A stretch of 64,000 bases of DNA. It comes from Nageia nagi (lineage: Eukaryota; Pinophyta). Positions within the stretch are counted from its first letter, which is position 1; every line of letters begins with the position of its first letter. Below the pieces are notes generated by a model. The model made no database searches and was not told the DNA's origin. It worked only from the letters and a program-made list of their open reading frames with translations. The stretch spans positions 39,742,001 through 39,806,000 of the forward strand of contig JBITNC010000002.1 of NCBI GenBank assembly GCA_050084985.1, given 5' to 3'. This document shows positions 61,315 to 64,000 of the stretch, one piece after another. Made by a program: the position numbers and the translations under genes.

Positions 61315-61588
61315 TGGGCAGATTTGAAAAATTCGAATGATTTTTGGAAGCAATTTTACATAAGAAGTTTTTGAATATATGTGATCAGATTTGAAGAAAT
61401 TGAGTGAAGGATTTTACTCTCTTGAAAGTAGATTTTAATATAAAATTACCAATTAACATTTTGACGAGAAATTATTAAATTTGAAAAGAAAACTTTATCT
61501 AATCCATATTTTGTAAATTTGTAGATGAAACTTGTATCTTAGATTTTTAGGCGTTTCTATCTATAAATAATATTTCTACAAAGAATGA

Positions 61589-61613
<25 letters not shown>
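61589..61613. repeat. (AT)n microsatellite
   Basis: About 12 AT dinucleotides between AT-rich DNA and the GC-richer island to the right. Confidence 0.9.
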
Positions 61614-61619
<6 letters not shown>

Positions 61620-61686
61620 CAATTTTATATGAACTAAGACGAGAGTTGATTTCTTTTTGTTTGAATGGATGTGATGTGATAGTCTA

Positions 61687-61887
61687 CCCTCCGAATGCGC
61701 ATAGCTTTCCTCGTGCGGTACAGCCAAACTCGGAATATTGGCTCTGTCCTACATAATTCAGGCTGCTGGTGTTGGGTACATCCACCACCTTCCTCCTCGG
61801 ATTCCTCTTGTCGGTGAGGCCAAATGAAATCTGGATGCTCAGCTTGAGATGCTCATCAGGGTTCCCGCATGCGTCCCTTCTTAAATG
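61687..61887 (-). pseudogene. exon-like open frame of unknown family
   Basis: A GC-richer island holds a 67-codon stop-to-stop frame on the minus strand without a Met. It includes ACGNPDEHLKLSIQISFG, then a basic stretch (TDKRNPRRKVVDV), then NYVGQSQYSEFGCTARGKL and ends CAFGG. The residue pattern looks like real protein. A possible acceptor AG lies at its left-hand codon edge (minus-strand GTAG before CATTTAAG). No family is recognised and no partner exon is identified; it may be a terminal exon of a decayed or distant gene. Confidence 0.4.
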
Positions 61888-61890
61888 CTA

Positions 61891-63069
61891 CTTCTGTCTA
61901 TATTAATATGACAAATGAAGAGATCATGTCAACCCTCCATTACCTACTCAGCAATATCACAATTGACGACAGAGAAGAACTGGTTATGGTCAATGAGGAA
62001 TCCAGCTAAGTAGGATTTAATGACCAGATCTCATGTGGCTATGTCAGTGCAAGGAAATTGCCCTGGAAGTTCAAAGACTGGGGCATGCTACCTATTCTTT
62101 CGGTGATGGAAAACTATAGAACTTAATTGCTTACAGCTAAATGATTTGACTCATTATAATTGTAGGAAAAAGCTGCGAACAAACTTGATTTTGTTGCACT
62201 ATCTGGGTATCATTTATTTATTTTTCCAGAGGTATTCTGTGCAGGTAGATATAGTAACTCAGCCGTGTAAGTGAAGGATTCCAGGGTGGTGGACCTGGTG
62301 GTCACTTGTGCACAATGACTTCATCTTCATCAGTTTATTATTTCGCCATCAACTCTGGGCTTCTCATGCCTATAATTTCATGTATATGTCTGTTAATATG
62401 CTCAAAATATCACAATGGTCACTTCAAGACTACCTTTCTGAAATGTGATTTATTGCTATGAGTCGACAAGCATATAGGTAGATAATGGAGGTTCGCTTTT
62501 GTCTTTCATCAAATTTAGTAGGTTCGTACAATGAGTTACTGAAATATGGCAGGCATGATAGAAATTGTAGTACTGTAAATTGCAGCTTTGTCGGTGCACT
62601 TCATGAAGATGTGAACTTTTGCCTTTTGAAAATTCTAGTCCCTTAAAAAGGTAAAATAAGAGAAATGCTTGAAGTCAATAAAACATTATGTTGAGCATTA
62701 CTGAAGATCATGGAGTACATAGTGTATACATTATCAAAACAATACAGTATTTGTTTGTTTAATAATAAATTTCAATTTAATCAGGATCTTTTTAATAGAA
62801 AAATGGTTGAAAAATATTTATATTAGAGAATATATATAAATTACTTCCTATCAAAAAAGAGAAAAAATTGAAGGGTTAAGAGGACACATCCACATATATC
62901 AACAAAAATGTCACATAGCTTTTCTAAAAATATAGGATAATAAGTTTTCAAAATGGTGAGTTTGGCCTATCTTTCAAGGCATTATTAAAATATATCCCTC
63001 AAAGTATTATTAAAACATATCCCTCGAAGCATCATCATGCAAATAACCAATTAACTAAACATATTTATT
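61891..63069. other. gene-like to AT-rich transition, no gene assigned
   Basis: Bases 61,900-62,110 are locally codon-like on both strands (plus frame with LHYLLSNITIDDREELVMVN) but each frame meets a stop. Beyond 62,650 the sequence is AT-rich with no feature. Confidence 0.3.
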
Positions 63070-63957
63070 TGTTGGCACCAAAGCTTATAGCTCCCACCCA
63101 TAATTCGTAGTGAGTAACATGAGTCACCATTTCATTCTCCTCCTTTATGATTGTGCTAGAGGTGGTTGTTCATATTTAAAATTAGTCCTATAAACTAATT
63201 CATGTAAAATATGCAACAAATAATTCATAATTGAAATAATGGATAAGACACTGAAGTATCAATATTCAATGCAATAAGATAGTAATAACCTAAGATATAG
63301 AAAATAAAGACTATACATAATTAATATCTAGATTATTGGATCAAACCTTATGATATAAGACTATTGAGAAAGAGATCAGAGAGGATATATCTATCACTTC
63401 ACCTAAATGATCAATTACATACTTTAGGATAAGTTTCTTTGAGTAGTAAGATCCTATGTGTGAAATATCTATGCAATGTAGCTAGATAGCCCACCATAGT
63501 CACTAGGTTCAATAGATCAATGCTAGTCAACTTATGGATCAAGCCTCTCAACCAATATCTATAGCAATGTATGAAAGTGACAAGCTTAACCTAACATAAA
63601 GTAGCGCATAAATGAATGATAAGACCTTGTATGATAATAAGGATTTCAATCTCAATAGGAAATGTTTAAGAACACCTAACAAGTGTACATTTGACCCCTT
63701 TAAGACAAAGATATAATAATAATCACATATGAGGATTTCTCCTTTTTTATAAGCAAGAAAACCACCAAGATTCATTTCTAGAATACAACATTAACATCAT
63801 CGGCCCTTACATAACAAAAGAGAGAAATAATATGATATACTACTTAAATTGGCCATAATGATTATAAAGTAAAATATATAATTAAAATAATATATATTAT
63901 CAATTAAATAATAAGACAACTAATTTAGGATAAAGGTATCAAAATAAGGTATCAACA
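63070..63957 (-). mobile_element. 3' LTR of a minus-strand LTR element, truncated by window edge
   Basis: The 888-bp segment begins tgttggcacc and ends ggtatcaaca; these ends are inverted versions of each other (TGTTG.YACC / TGTTGATACC). Immediately outside it the plus strand reads attaccccctttg, a polypyrimidine run that is a PPT on the minus strand. So this is a 3' LTR whose body lies to the right, outside the window. The 75-codon minus frame at 63548-63775 inside it is not a recognised gene. Confidence 0.55.
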
Positions 63958-63969
63958 ATTACCCCCTTT
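63958..63969 (-). other. polypurine tract of the right-edge element
   Basis: The minus strand reads AAAGGGGGTAAT directly before the LTR start TGTTGATACC, the usual arrangement for PPT and 3' LTR. Confidence 0.55.
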
Positions 63970-64000
63970 GCAAGTTTAATGAAATGAATATGTAATTACG

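Overview
This is about 64 kb of plant nuclear DNA: AT-rich, gene-poor and packed with nested LTR retrotransposons. The only clear host gene is a four-exon 1-aminocyclopropane-1-carboxylate synthase (ACS), the enzyme that commits S-adenosylmethionine to ethylene biosynthesis. The introns, LTR elements and ACS fix it as a land plant. A gymnosperm, probably a conifer, is my inference from the repeat-dense, slowly decaying intergenic DNA and the divergent ACS; the species cannot be read from the sequence.

Layout. (1) Bases 1 to about 9,300 are a mosaic of decayed minus-strand Ty1/copia elements: integrase and gag remnants, a gag zinc knuckle, primer-binding-site repeats, LTR pieces with TATA boxes, and one leader related to a younger element further right. 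(2) Bases 9,310-23,855 and 23,856-54,939 are two units of one tandem segmental duplication. Each unit runs, left to right, through a large non-autonomous LTR element (about 7 kb, with a solo LTR inside it), an old copia LTR remnant, unassigned AT-rich DNA, a 115-bp minisatellite and the 3' part of an ACS gene on the minus strand. The left unit stops inside ACS intron 3, so its ACS is a last-exon fragment, and that fragment also carries a nonsense codon and a 20-bp frameshifting deletion. The right unit is continuous with ACS exons 1-3 and holds the intact gene (54,016-55,868, 453 residues).

(3) The right unit was later lengthened by two minus-strand copia insertions, both in LTRs of the large element: Copia-1 (24,187-30,230, decayed, RT motif YVDN) and Copia-2 (37,017-46,834, two 472-bp LTRs about 1% different, 5-bp target duplication ATAAG, PBS and PPT intact). 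Neither is in the left unit, so both postdate the duplication. (4) Bases 55,869-64,000 hold the ACS promoter side, long AT-rich tracts without recognisable genes, a tRNA-like block, a probable plus-strand LTR end with PBS, a short GC-richer exon-like reading frame, and at the right edge a minus-strand LTR with PPT whose element continues outside the window.

The window therefore records an order of events: large LTR element insertion, tandem duplication that cut an ACS gene, decay of the truncated copy, then fresh copia insertions. I see no CRISPR array, operon or other prokaryotic system, and no complete gene set that I would call a new system. The most unusual items are the duplication junction inside ACS, the gene-like content of the Copia-2 leader, and a nearly unchanged tract of about 320 bp shared by the two units.
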